A stretch of DNA of 64,000 nucleotides. It comes from Hydrogenophaga sp. (GTDB taxonomy: Bacteria; Pseudomonadota; Gammaproteobacteria; Burkholderiales; Burkholderiaceae_C). Positions 24,070 through 32,945 of this stretch are shown piece after piece (the first letter of the stretch is position 1; every line of letters starts with the position of its first letter). The position numbers and the translations under genes are program-made. The stretch spans positions 186,001-250,000 of the forward strand of contig NZ_JAUSCF010000024.1 in the NCBI RefSeq assembly GCF_030651625.1. The letters run 5' to 3'. Below the pieces are notes generated by a model, which did not search any database, was not told the origin of the DNA, and saw nothing but the letters and a program-made list of their open reading frames with translations.

Positions 24070-24104
24070 ACTCCACATATCAAATAAGTCCACATTCCGC
24101 CATG
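24070..24104 (-). repeat. Right terminal inverted repeat of the RIT element
   Basis: Inverse match of 20641-20675 with one mismatch (CCG versus CGG after ATGG). It overlaps the radC 3' end and supplies the last codons of radC on the minus strand. Confidence 0.88.
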
Positions 24105-24772
24105 GAGGCCGCCTGCTCGCGCGTGACGATGAAATGGTCCAGCACGCGCACATCGACCAGTGCCAGCGCAGCCTTCAAGGTCTGGGTGAGCGTTTCGTCG
24201 GCGCGCGATGGCTGTGCTGTTCCACTGGGATGGTTGTGGGCCAGCACCACCGCCGCGCAATGGTGGTGCAGCGCGCGCAGCACCACTTCGCGGGGGTAGA
24301 CACTGGTTTGAGAAAGCGTGCCACGAAACAGCTCTTCCATGGCGATGAGCCTGTTCTGGCTGTCCAGGAACAGCACCGCGAACACTTCGTGGGTGCGTGC
24401 GCCCAGCTGCAGTTGCAGGTAGTCCCGAACGGCTTTCGGGCTGTCGAACAGCGGGCGCACCTGCAGCTCCTGCGCCAGCGCGCGCCGTGCCAGCTCCAGC
24501 ACCGCCACCACCTCGGCGCGCTTGGCTGGCCCCAGCCCTTTCACGACCTTGAGCGCCTCCGCGCCGGTGTGCAACAGGCCACCCACGCCACCGAAGCGGT
24601 CCAGCAGTTCCTGCGCCAGCTGCACCACGTGTTTGCCACTGATGCCGGTGCGCAGCAGCAAGGCCAGCAGTTCGGCGTCGCTGAGCGCCGACGGCCCGCG
24701 TGTGAGCAGTTTTTCGCGCGGCCGCGCATCGGCCGGCAGGCTCTTGAGCCCGGTCGTGGCTGGGCCATCCAT
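24080..24772 (-). CDS. radC: RadC/JAB-domain protein with a RIT-supplied C-terminus
   Basis: A 230-residue RadC family protein. Layout: N-terminal [23 protein letters not shown], a helix-hairpin-helix stretch ([18 protein letters not shown], about 70-87) and a JAB metalloprotease-like domain with [17 protein letters not shown] (about residues 180-196), the HxH...D metal site. The natural function of RadC is still debated; DNA repair was proposed early but not upheld. The final block reads MAECGLI then TGA, with the last codons lying in the RIT terminal repeat; the native ending MAEMGMV is stranded at 20598-20621. The start at 24772 has AGGGAG upstream. The product is full length and probably functional. 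Confidence 0.9.
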   Translation of the reverse strand: MDGPATTGLKSLPADARPREKLLTRGPSALSDAELLALLLRTGISGKHVVQLAQELLDRFGGVGGLLHTGAEALKVVKGLGPAKRAEVVAVLELARRALAQELQVRPLFDSPKAVRDYLQLQLGARTHEVFAVLFLDSQNRLIAMEELFRGTLSQTSVYPREVVLRALHHHCAAVVLAHNHPSGTAQPSRADETLTQTLKAALALVDVRVLDHFIVTREQAASMAECGLI

Positions 24773-24813
24773 GTGTTTTTCTCCCTGTTTTCGTTCTTGA
24801 GCAGGCCGCTTTT

Positions 24814-24819
24814 TACAAT
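24814..24819 (+). promoter_or_regulatory. Possible -10 box for the FKBP gene
   Basis: TACAAT lies in the divergent gap between radC and the FKBP gene, 84 bases before the FKBP start. No good -35 box stands at 16-18 bases (TCGTTC at 17), so support is weak. Confidence 0.3.
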
Positions 24820-24902
24820 AGGGGGTGTTTTGTTTTTCGCCTGGCCGGCGCTCTGTACCGTTTTCGGTGGCCCGACCCCCTGAATTCATCCCCTTTTCGT
24901 CC

Positions 24903-25349
24903 ATGTCCCAAGTCCAAGAAGGCTCTTTCCTCACCCTGCACTACCGCATGACGGGGCCGCAAGGTCAGGTCATCATCGACACCTTCGGGGGCAAACCCGC
25001 CACCCTGAGCCTGGGGGCGGGTGAGCTTTCGCCCGCCATCGAGCAGCACCTGATGGGTCTGGAAGAAGGTGTGCACACCGTCATCGAGCTCGACGAAGGG
25101 GAGGCCTTTGGCGAACGCCAGCCCGAGATGGTGCAATGGGTGGCGCGCAAGCTGCTCAACGAGCTGGGTGACCCCAACGAGCAGTACGTGGCCGGCGATG
25201 TGGTGCAGTTCCCCACGCCGGACGGCCTGGGCAGCTACGCAGGCGCGGCAGTGGAAGTGCGGGAAGACGGTGCAGTGCTGTTCGATTTCAACCATCCCCT
25301 GGCCGGGCGTGCCGTGCGGTTTGAAGTGCAGCTCATCGGCATCATATGA
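24903..25349 (+). CDS. FKBP-type peptidyl-prolyl isomerase, SlpA-like
   Basis: A 148-residue cytoplasmic prolyl isomerase: [22 protein letters not shown] opens the FKBP half-barrel, [21 protein letters not shown] marks the inserted flap, and [20 protein letters not shown] closes it. It matches the short SlpA (FkpB) type without the SlyD metal tail. In many bacteria this gene stands directly before ispH, as here (138 bases). The start at 24903 is used since the upstream frame reads through the promoter region. Confidence 0.92.
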   Translation: MSQVQEGSFLTLHYRMTGPQGQVIIDTFGGKPATLSLGAGELSPAIEQHLMGLEEGVHTVIELDEGEAFGERQPEMVQWVARKLLNELGDPNEQYVAGDVVQFPTPDGLGSYAGAAVEVREDGAVLFDFNHPLAGRAVRFEVQLIGII

Positions 25350-25351
25350 AT

Positions 25352-25430
25352 CACCCCCGCGCCGCCTTTGGCGTCACCCCCTCAAGGGGACGGCACCAGC
25401 CGTCCGGCAGAGCCGGTCCGGCGTTGCCAC
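25352..25430 (+). repeat. Intergenic hairpin repeat between the FKBP gene and ispH
   Basis: Begins three bases after the stop: ACCCCCGCGCCGCCTTTGGC, then CCCCT/AGGGG and the core CCGGCAGAGCCGG with GGCA/TGCC outer arms. Confidence 0.8.
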
Positions 25431-25486
25431 CGGGTGGCATTGCCTCAGGCGTGGCATGGTTCGCTTCGGCATAACCAAAGATTGAC

Positions 25487-26458
25487 ATGACCCCATCCCA
25501 AGAAATCATCCTGGCGGAACCCCGCGGCTTTTGCGCCGGGGTAGACCGGGCCATTGAAATTGTCGAGCGCGCACTCACCAAGTTCGGGCGGCCCATTTAT
25601 GTGCGTCACGAGATCGTGCACAACACCTACGTGGTCAACGACCTCAAGGCCAAGGGCGCCATCTTCATCGAAGAGCTGGATGACGTGCCGGCCGGCGCCA
25701 CGCTGGTGTTCTCCGCACATGGTGTGAGCAGGGCCATTCAGGACGAGGCGCAGCGGCGCGGCTTTCACATCTTCGACGCCACCTGCCCGCTGGTGACCAA
25801 GGTGCATGTGGAAGTGGCCAAGCTGCACCGCGAAGGGTACGAGTTCATCATGATCGGCCACAAGGGCCACCCCGAGGTGGAAGGCACCATGGGGCAATTG
25901 GACAGCGGCATCCACCTGGTGGAAGGCGTGGAAGACGTGCAGCGCGTGACGCCGGCGCAGACCACCAGGCTTGCGGTGGTGACCCAGACCACCTTGTCGG
26001 TGGACGACGCGGCAGAGATCCTCGAGGCGGTGAAGGCGCGTTTCCCGCAGGTGCGTGAGCCCAAGCAGCAGGACATCTGTTACGCCACCCAGAACCGTCA
26101 GGACGCGGTCAAGCTGCTGAGCCCCCTGGTGGACATCGTGATCGTGGTGGGCAGTCCCACCAGTTCCAACAGCAACCGCCTGCGCGAGGTGGCCATCAAG
26201 CTGGGCACACCCAGCCACATGGTCGACAGCGCCGAAGAACTGCAACCCGAGTGGTTCGCAGGCAAGACCCGTGTGGGACTGACCGCAGGCGCTTCAGCGC
26301 CCGAAATTCTCGTGCGTCAGGTGATGGATCGGATCAAGGCGCTTGGCGCCATTTCCGTGCGCACCATGGAGGGTCTTTCTGAAACCGTGAAGTTTCCCCT
26401 GCCCAAAGGTCTTCGTATCGAGGGCGAGACCGGCTCGCCCATCGAGCATCTGCGCTGA
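25487..26458 (+). CDS. ispH: 4-hydroxy-3-methylbut-2-enyl diphosphate reductase
   Basis: A 323-residue iron-sulfur enzyme for the last step of the MEP isoprenoid pathway, making IPP and DMAPP from HMBPP. The three cluster Cys are Cys16 ([13 protein letters not shown]), Cys100 (FDATCPLV) and Cys198 ([11 protein letters not shown]). Substrate-binding residues His45 (IVHN), His78 (SAHGV), His128 and catalytic Glu130 ([11 protein letters not shown]) are all present. Full family length. It follows the FKBP gene, as in many proteobacteria, and serS follows after 63 bases. Confidence 0.97.
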   Translation: MTPSQEIILAEPRGFCAGVDRAIEIVERALTKFGRPIYVRHEIVHNTYVVNDLKAKGAIFIEELDDVPAGATLVFSAHGVSRAIQDEAQRRGFHIFDATCPLVTKVHVEVAKLHREGYEFIMIGHKGHPEVEGTMGQLDSGIHLVEGVEDVQRVTPAQTTRLAVVTQTTLSVDDAAEILEAVKARFPQVREPKQQDICYATQNRQDAVKLLSPLVDIVIVVGSPTSSNSNRLREVAIKLGTPSHMVDSAEELQPEWFAGKTRVGLTAGASAPEILVRQVMDRIKALGAISVRTMEGLSETVKFPLPKGLRIEGETGSPIEHLR

Positions 26459-27841
<1,383 letters not shown>

Positions 27842-27912
27842 GCCGGGTAGCCACGTATCATGTGTGGTGTCGGGGCCACGCCGGTGCGCCCTCGACGGCG
27901 GAAGGCCCGCGG

Positions 27913-28866
27913 TTAAAACGGCGCGGCTTCGTCCGGTTTGGCAGCGTCCGTTTCCGCGCCAGCGGTTGGGCCAGGTGCGGCATCCGCTGAGGCTTCCGGG
28001 GCAACGGACGTGATCGAGCCTCTGGCCTGGCGCACAGCCGCCTTGTCTCCCGCACTGGCAAATTTGCTGTACTTGCCGGTGATGCCCACCAGTTGTCCGT
28101 AAATCTTGGGGTTCGCAGCCAGGCACTCCTTTTGTTCAAGGAAGTCGGACTCACCGGTGAAGTTGCCCACCAGGCCACCGGCCTCGGTCACCAGCAGCGC
28201 GCCAGCGGCCACGTCCCAGGGCGAGAGGCCCATCTCAAAAAATCCATCGGTGAAGCCGGCGGCCACATAGGCCAGGTCCAGCGCAGCCGAGCCAGGGCGT
28301 CGCACGCCGGCGCAACGCGGCATCACATCGCCCAGCATCTGCATGTAGGTCTGGAAAGCGTCGCCAGGCCGGAAAGGGAAGCCGGTGGAAAGCAGGCATT
28401 CGCGCAAGCCGGTGCGTTTGGCCACGCGGACGCGGCGGTCGTTCATGTAGGCGCCTCGACCACGCGTGGCGCAGAACAGGTCGTTGCGGCTGGGGTCATA
28501 GATCACGGCCTGTTCCAGCTTGTTGCCCACCATGAGCGCGATGCTCACGCAGTAGACCGGGAAGCCGTGAATGAAGTTGGTGGTGCCGTCCAGCGGGTCG
28601 ATGATCCAGACGTGGTCTGCACCGCCATGTCGTCCCTCTCTTCTGCCCGATTCTTCGGCCCAGATGGCGTGGTCCGGGTAGGCCGTGAGCAGGGTGTCGA
28701 TGATGGCCGCCTCAGCGGCCTGATCGACTTCGGTCACGAAATCATTGGTCTGCTTGACCGAAACGCGGACCGATTCCACGTCAAGTGCTGCGCGGTTGAT
28801 GATGGTGCCGGCGAGGCGTGCGGCCTTGATGGCCACGTTGAGCATGGGGTGGAGTGTGGACGACAT
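27913..28866 (-). CDS. suhB: Inositol-1-monophosphatase family protein
   Basis: A 317-residue Mg-dependent phosphatase of the SuhB type. Motifs: EESG (metal Glu near 71), [17 protein letters not shown] (about 88-104) and [17 protein letters not shown] (about 216-232). SuhB in other bacteria also helps ribosomal RNA antitermination. It is about 50 residues longer than E. coli SuhB (267); the extra is a low-complexity Ala/Glu/Pro tail after [10 protein letters not shown], with no known domain. It reads divergently from trmJ, and a 166-base palindromic repeat lies in the gap. Confidence 0.93.
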   Translation of the reverse strand: MSSTLHPMLNVAIKAARLAGTIINRAALDVESVRVSVKQTNDFVTEVDQAAEAAIIDTLLTAYPDHAIWAEESGRREGRHGGADHVWIIDPLDGTTNFIHGFPVYCVSIALMVGNKLEQAVIYDPSRNDLFCATRGRGAYMNDRRVRVAKRTGLRECLLSTGFPFRPGDAFQTYMQMLGDVMPRCAGVRRPGSAALDLAYVAAGFTDGFFEMGLSPWDVAAGALLVTEAGGLVGNFTGESDFLEQKECLAANPKIYGQLVGITGKYSKFASAGDKAAVRQARGSITSVAPEASADAAPGPTAGAETDAAKPDEAAPF

Positions 28867-28902
28867 GAATTGTGTTCCTTGGCAGGCCAGGGCAGGCCCG
28901 CA

Positions 28903-29068
28903 TCAGAGGCTTAGAGTTTTTCGGGCGTGTCCGAGCAGCGCGCCAACAAGTGCCCAATCAAGGCGCAAAGCACAGCCATAGCTTAGGCTATGGCGCGCAT
29001 TTGCAACGCCGAGTGGGTGCCTGTTGGCGTGGTGAGCGGGCATGAGCGAAAGACTCTCAGCCTCTCAG
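28903..29068 (+). repeat. 166-base imperfect palindrome repeat, copy 1
   Basis: Matches 54764-54929 in reverse complement at 155 of 166 bases. Termini TCAGAGGCTTAGAG and CTCTCAGCCTCTCAG are themselves inverted, and the centre has CCATAGC (28976-28982) and GCTATGG (28987-28993) around TTAG. The whole could fold into one long hairpin. A further small hairpin GCCCCG/CGGGGC (29091-29108) lies between it and trmJ. No gene is seen in the 321-base gap. Confidence 0.85.
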
Positions 29069-29187
29069 GGTGCAAGAGCAAAACGGAAACGCCCCGACGA
29101 TGCGGGGCGGCGACAATAGATGCGATTTTACCGGTACCAGCCTACTTCGGGCGGCACAGTCTGCCGCCGACCTGCGACACCCTTCAC

Positions 29188-29940
29188 ATGCTCACGCGTT
29201 TCATCTTGATCCAGACCAGCCACGCCGGCAATGTAGGCGGCGCCGCCCGCGCGCTCAAGGTCATGGGGTTTGACGATCTGGTGCTGGTGGCACCACGCTG
29301 GGCCAACGTGTTGCGGCGTGAGGAAACCATCCAGCGCGCGAGTGGGGCCAACGACGTGCTGGACAAGACCCGCGTGGTGGACACGCTGGACGAAGCGCTC
29401 GACGGCATCAGCCACTTGTGTGCCACCGCCATGACGCCGCGCGATTTCGGTCCGCCCACCCGTGCGCCACGTGCGCATTTCGAGTCGCTGATGGGCGTCG
29501 GAGTGGATCGCGAGCTTGTACCCCGGCCGGAAGGCGTGGCCTTTCTGTTCGGCTCCGAGCGCTTTGGCATGCGCAATGAAGACGTGTACCGATGCCACGC
29601 CTGTCTGAGTATTCCCACTGCCCCCAACTTCGGCTCACTCAATCTGGCGGCTGCGGTTCAGCTGATTGCTTACGAATGGCGTCAGACGTTGGGTGGTTTC
29701 GACCTGCCCCCCGTTGTGCCCGAGCGGCCCGCGGCCGATGCGCAGTCGCTCGCCGGCATGCTGCAGCATCTGGAGCAGGCACTGGTGGCCATCGACTTCC
29801 TGGACCCGGCGGCACCCAAGAAGCTCATGCCCCGGCTCAACCAGCTTTTCAATCGCGCCGTCCCCACGCCTGAAGAAATCCACATTCTTCGCGGTGTTGC
29901 CAAGGCGATGATCAAAGCCGCCGATCAGGCGAAGCGCTAG
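29188..29940 (+). CDS. trmJ: tRNA (cytidine/uridine-2'-O-)methyltransferase TrmJ
   Basis: A 250-residue SPOUT enzyme that 2'-O-methylates tRNA position 32 using S-adenosylmethionine. Motifs: TSHAGNVGGAARALKVMGF (motif 1, about residues 10-28), FLFGSERFGMRNEDVY (motif 2, about 120-135) and PTAPNFGSLNLAAAVQLIAYE (motif 3, knotted SAM site). The C-terminal dimerisation tail is present. The start at 29188 fits the family MLTRFILIQTSH opening. cysE follows after 10 bases, suggesting one transcript. Confidence 0.94.
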   Translation: MLTRFILIQTSHAGNVGGAARALKVMGFDDLVLVAPRWANVLRREETIQRASGANDVLDKTRVVDTLDEALDGISHLCATAMTPRDFGPPTRAPRAHFESLMGVGVDRELVPRPEGVAFLFGSERFGMRNEDVYRCHACLSIPTAPNFGSLNLAAAVQLIAYEWRQTLGGFDLPPVVPERPAADAQSLAGMLQHLEQALVAIDFLDPAAPKKLMPRLNQLFNRAVPTPEEIHILRGVAKAMIKAADQAKR

Positions 29941-29950
29941 ACTGCCACCC

Positions 29951-30721
29951 ATGTTTGCCCGAATCCGCTCCGACATCCAGTGTGTGCTTGACCGCGATCC
30001 CGCGGCGCGAACCGTCTGGGAAGTGGTGACCTGCTACCCTGGCCTGCATGCCGTCTGGTTGCACCGGCCGGCCCACTGGTGCTGGACGCATGGGTTCAAG
30101 TGGTTGGGCCGCTTCATCTCGCATGTGGCCCGATGGCTCACAGGGATTGAAATTCATCCGGGTGCGAAAGTGGGCGAGCGCGTGTTCTTCGACCACGCCA
30201 TGGGCGTCGTCGTAGGCGAAACCGCTGAAATCGGCGACGGGTGCACCATCTACCAGGGCGTGACGCTGGGCGGCACCTCGCTCTACAAGGGCACCAAGCG
30301 GCACCCCACCCTGGGCAAGGATGTGGTGGTGAGCGCCGGCGCCAAGGTGCTTGGCGGCTTCGAGGTAGGCGACGGCGCCAAGATCGGCAGCAACGCGGTG
30401 GTGATCAAGCCCGTGCCCGCAGGCGCCACCGCCGTGGGCATTCCGGCACGCATCATTCCCAGCAAGACGGGTGAAAGCGCCGATGTGACCGAAACCAGCC
30501 CGAAGTTCCAGGCTTACGGCATCACGCAGGAAGACGACCCGCTGTCCCAGGCCATGCGCGGCCTGATCGACAGCACCGCCAGCCAGGAGCACCAGATCGC
30601 GTTGCTGTGGTGCGCGATCGAAAAGCTCTCGCAGTCACGAGACGGTGACTGTGTGCCGCAGGATGCGGCGCGTGAAGAGTGCTTTGAAGCTGAAAAGCTG
30701 AATCAACTCGTAGGCAAGTGA
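29951..30721 (+). CDS. cysE: Serine O-acetyltransferase
   Basis: A 256-residue enzyme that acetylates serine with acetyl-CoA as the first step of cysteine synthesis. The N-terminal helical domain begins MFARIRSDIQCVLDRDPAAR; the left-handed beta-helix follows with HPGAKVGERVFFDHAMGVVVG (catalytic His/Asp pair near 62-75), TIYQGVTLGGTSLYKGTKRHPTLG and the hexapeptide ladder. The long C-terminal tail after residue 170 lacks the usual terminal Ile that binds CysK. It follows trmJ closely. Confidence 0.94.
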   Translation: MFARIRSDIQCVLDRDPAARTVWEVVTCYPGLHAVWLHRPAHWCWTHGFKWLGRFISHVARWLTGIEIHPGAKVGERVFFDHAMGVVVGETAEIGDGCTIYQGVTLGGTSLYKGTKRHPTLGKDVVVSAGAKVLGGFEVGDGAKIGSNAVVIKPVPAGATAVGIPARIIPSKTGESADVTETSPKFQAYGITQEDDPLSQAMRGLIDSTASQEHQIALLWCAIEKLSQSRDGDCVPQDAAREECFEAEKLNQLVGK

Positions 30722-30727
30722 TTCGGC

Positions 30728-30752
30728 CCACCCCCGCGCCGCGCGGCAGGGG
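30728..30752 (+). repeat. Fragment of the intergenic hairpin repeat after cysE
   Basis: CCACCCCCGCGCCGCGCGGC starts six bases after cysE and breaks off after the first stem; the core CCGGCAAAGCCGG is missing. It sits between convergent genes. Confidence 0.5.
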
Positions 30753-30755
30753 TGA

Positions 30756-31232
30756 TCAATGATGGTGACCATGCGCTCCGTGCGCGTGGCCGTGTGAAAT
30801 TTCCTCAGCCGAAGCGGCTTTCACATCCACCACCTTCACCGCAAAGTGCAGCACCTCGCCAGCCAGCGGATGGTTGCCGTCAAGGTACACGGTATCTCCC
30901 TTGATCTTCTGCACGGTGAACACTTGCTGGCGGCCCTGATCGTCCGTTCCTTCCAGCTGGCCGCCCACTTTCACACCGGGCGGGAAGTCGCGCTTGGGAA
31001 TGGTCGTCACCAGGCTTTCGTCGCGCACGCCAAAGGCGTCTTGAGGTTGCAATACGAGCGTGCTCTGGAATCCCTTTTCCTGGCCTTCCAGCGCTTTCTC
31101 GATACCGGGAAGGGTGTTGTTGTAGCCACCATGCAGGTAGGCGCGCGGTTCCTTGCCGTCTTCGAGCAGTTTGCCGTGTGCGTTCGTGGCCTTGAAGGTG
31201 ATGGTGACGACGGTGTCTTTGGTGATTTTCAT
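30756..31232 (-). CDS. slyD: SlyD-type FKBP prolyl isomerase/chaperone
   Basis: A 158-residue FKBP with the inserted-in-flap chaperone domain: DTVVTITFKATNAHGKLLED opening, LPGIEKALEGQEKG, insert domain around GVRDESLVTTIPKRDFPPG, and NHPLAGEVLHFAVKVVDV at the end. A short His tail, HGHAHGAHGHHH, gives a nickel-binding site as in SlyD, so a link to nickel-enzyme assembly is possible. It is convergent with cysE and adjacent to the zinc-ribbon nuclease-like gene on the same strand. Confidence 0.92.
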   Translation of the reverse strand: MKITKDTVVTITFKATNAHGKLLEDGKEPRAYLHGGYNNTLPGIEKALEGQEKGFQSTLVLQPQDAFGVRDESLVTTIPKRDFPPGVKVGGQLEGTDDQGRQQVFTVQKIKGDTVYLDGNHPLAGEVLHFAVKVVDVKAASAEEISHGHAHGAHGHHH

Positions 31233-31254
31233 GGTGGATCTGTGGGTGGGATGT

Positions 31255-32253
31255 TCAATTCAAGGTCGCCAGATGGGTTCCGAGCGATGAGAGGTTGACG
31301 AAGGTGAGGTCGTACATGGCCGTGAAGCTGGAGGCCTGCTCTGCCGTGATGTCCGAAGCGCAAACGATGAATCGGCTGCGGTCAATTTCCAGCCGCTTGC
31401 GCAGTCGCTGGTACTTGTCGATCTCGCGCCTGAATTCACCGGTCTTGCATTCGATGCAGATCGGTTGCCGCCCCGCAGGCAGGGCCACCACATCGAGTTC
31501 GTGCAGGTCTTCGTTGGCGAAGATCACCTTGACCCCGCGTGCGCATGAAAACGACAGCTTGCGGGACTGAAAAACCTGGAGCAGTTCGATGAGGGCGTAC
31601 CACTCGAGCCAGCCGCCATCAAAAAACTGCCGTACCTTTGGCGCGCTCTGCAACGACAGGCGCACCACCTTTTCGAGCTTCTGGTAGTGGTAGCGAGAGA
31701 AGAGCGTCTGACTGTGTAGCTGCCTGCAGGTCGCCGTGATGGTCTGTACATCCTTCTGGCTCAGGGTGCTCAGATCCAGGTTCACGCTGGTGTGGCTTTT
31801 CCGGTATGCGTACGAGACACGATCGATCAGTTCTCCAAACAGGTCGAGGCGGTCGCCCAACAGCCGTGCCGCGTCGTCGAAGTAGCCAGTGGTGTCGACA
31901 TTGGCGTGATCAAACTGGGCTTCGATCTGCCGGGACTTCAGCCATTGCTCAATGGGTGCGTGCTGAGCAGCGGTTGCCAAAAAGCTGGTGTTGAGGAGAT
32001 CCACTTCCTGCAGGGAGCTCGAAGCGGCCTCTTGCGCTGTTTCGGTCGTCTGTTCGTTTGGGGCGGGGTCGTCCACTGTCTTGAGGGCCTTGATCTCCCT
32101 CATCGCAGCGGTGTAGCGTTCCAGCAGTTTCTGCACATAGAAAACGGTGTCGAAAACCGTCACGGGGGTGCTGCAGCTTTGGCACGGCACCTGCGTTCCA
32201 GCGGTGGCTGCTTCGCCCACGTGGCCACATCGGTTGCATCGGTAAATCGGCAT
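31255..32253 (-). CDS. Zinc-ribbon protein with C-terminal PD-(D/E)XK (Card1/DUF1887-like) domain
   Basis: A 332-residue protein without a firm family match. The N-terminus is a zinc ribbon: CNRC (6-9) and CQSC (24-27). A polar helical middle follows (about 40-200). The C-terminal part has GGWLEWYAL (Glu217), HELDVVALPAG (Asp254) and ICIECKTGEF (Glu268, Lys270), the order and spacing of a PD-(D/E)XK nuclease and very like the nuclease half of Card1/Can2 DUF1887 proteins (GGWLE ... ELD ... ECK). No CARF domain and no CRISPR genes are present here. The start at 32253 (MPIYRCNRC) has GAGGGGG about 12 bases upstream; an ATG at 32307 would add 18 residues. Function is unknown; nucleic acid cleavage is an inference. 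Confidence 0.72.
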   Translation of the reverse strand: MPIYRCNRCGHVGEAATAGTQVPCQSCSTPVTVFDTVFYVQKLLERYTAAMREIKALKTVDDPAPNEQTTETAQEAASSSLQEVDLLNTSFLATAAQHAPIEQWLKSRQIEAQFDHANVDTTGYFDDAARLLGDRLDLFGELIDRVSYAYRKSHTSVNLDLSTLSQKDVQTITATCRQLHSQTLFSRYHYQKLEKVVRLSLQSAPKVRQFFDGGWLEWYALIELLQVFQSRKLSFSCARGVKVIFANEDLHELDVVALPAGRQPICIECKTGEFRREIDKYQRLRKRLEIDRSRFIVCASDITAEQASSFTAMYDLTFVNLSSLGTHLATLN

Positions 32254-32334
32254 ACGGAACGATCCCCCTCTGAGCTGCGTTTTTAGAGTTTCCAGGCAAC
32301 GTGACACGCTTTCGACCCGGACGGTCGGCCTGGG

Positions 32335-32940
32335 CTAGCCCTTGTGGGGCCGAATCGCACTCTTGGGTCGGAACCCCTTGCACACTTCGTCGTGGGTCTC
32401 CAGGTAGGGGCCACCAATGAGGTCGATGCAATAGGGCACAGCGGCAAAAATGCCGTTGACCTTCTGCGTGCCGTCGGGGTTCTTGAGGCCTTCCAGGGTT
32501 TCTGCGATGGCTTTCGGTTGGCCGGGCAGGTTGATGATCAGGCTTTGCCCGCGGATCACCGCCACCTGGCGCGACAGAATGGCGGTGGGCACAAAGGTCA
32601 GGCTGATCTGGCGCATCTGCTCGCCGAACCCTGGCATCACCTTGTGTGCCACAGCCATCGTGGCTTCGGGCGTCACATCGCGCAAGGCGGGGCCAGTGCC
32701 GCCGGTGGTCAACACCAGTGAGCAGCCTGCATCGACCAGTTCGACCAGGGTGGCGCTGATGGTGTCGACTTCATCCGGGATCAGGCGCGCATCGAAGGTG
32801 ATGGGATTTTTGAGGGCGCGGGTCAGCCAGTCCTTCAGGGCTGGCAGGCCCTGGTCCTGGTAGACACCGGAGCTGGCGCGGTCGCTGATGGAGACGACGC
32901 CGATGCGCACCGGATCGGGTGTTTGGGTTTCTTGGGGCAT
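32335..32940 (-). CDS. mog: Molybdopterin adenylyltransferase
   Basis: A 201-residue enzyme of molybdenum cofactor synthesis that adenylates molybdopterin before metal insertion. Motifs: IGVVSISDRASSGVYQDQG (about 13-31), LVLTTGGTGPALRDVTPEAT (about 75-94) and IINLPGQPKAIAETLEG. The product is needed for the formate dehydrogenase encoded at the start of the window, but the gene is not in that operon. It runs in the same direction as darP, five bases downstream of it. Confidence 0.94.
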   Translation of the reverse strand: MPQETQTPDPVRIGVVSISDRASSGVYQDQGLPALKDWLTRALKNPITFDARLIPDEVDTISATLVELVDAGCSLVLTTGGTGPALRDVTPEATMAVAHKVMPGFGEQMRQISLTFVPTAILSRQVAVIRGQSLIINLPGQPKAIAETLEGLKNPDGTQKVNGIFAAVPYCIDLIGGPYLETHDEVCKGFRPKSAIRPHKG

Positions 32941-32945
32941 GGTGT

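Larger units (their letters stand above)
20622..24100 (+). mobile_element. RIT element (recombinase in trio) inserted in radC
   Basis: Three overlapping tyrosine recombinase genes (20784-24008) lie between 35-base terminal inverted repeats, the definition of a RIT element. Flanking radC sequence defines the edges: native radC resumes at 20621 on the left and about 24100 on the right, and ATGGCNGA is present at both junctions. On the left, 20 bases (20622-20641) separate the native radC bases from the ATGGCC of the terminal repeat. All three frames are intact, so the element may be active. No cargo gene is present. Confidence 0.9.

Noticed and set aside
20622..24100. Reading the recombinase trio as an integron or prophage integrase region
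   Set aside because: No attC sites, cassettes or phage genes; three overlapping recombinases between inverted ends fit a RIT element instead.
31255..32253. Type III CRISPR ancillary role for the nuclease-like protein
   Set aside because: No CARF domain, no cas genes and no repeat-spacer array are visible in the window, so only the nuclease resemblance is kept.
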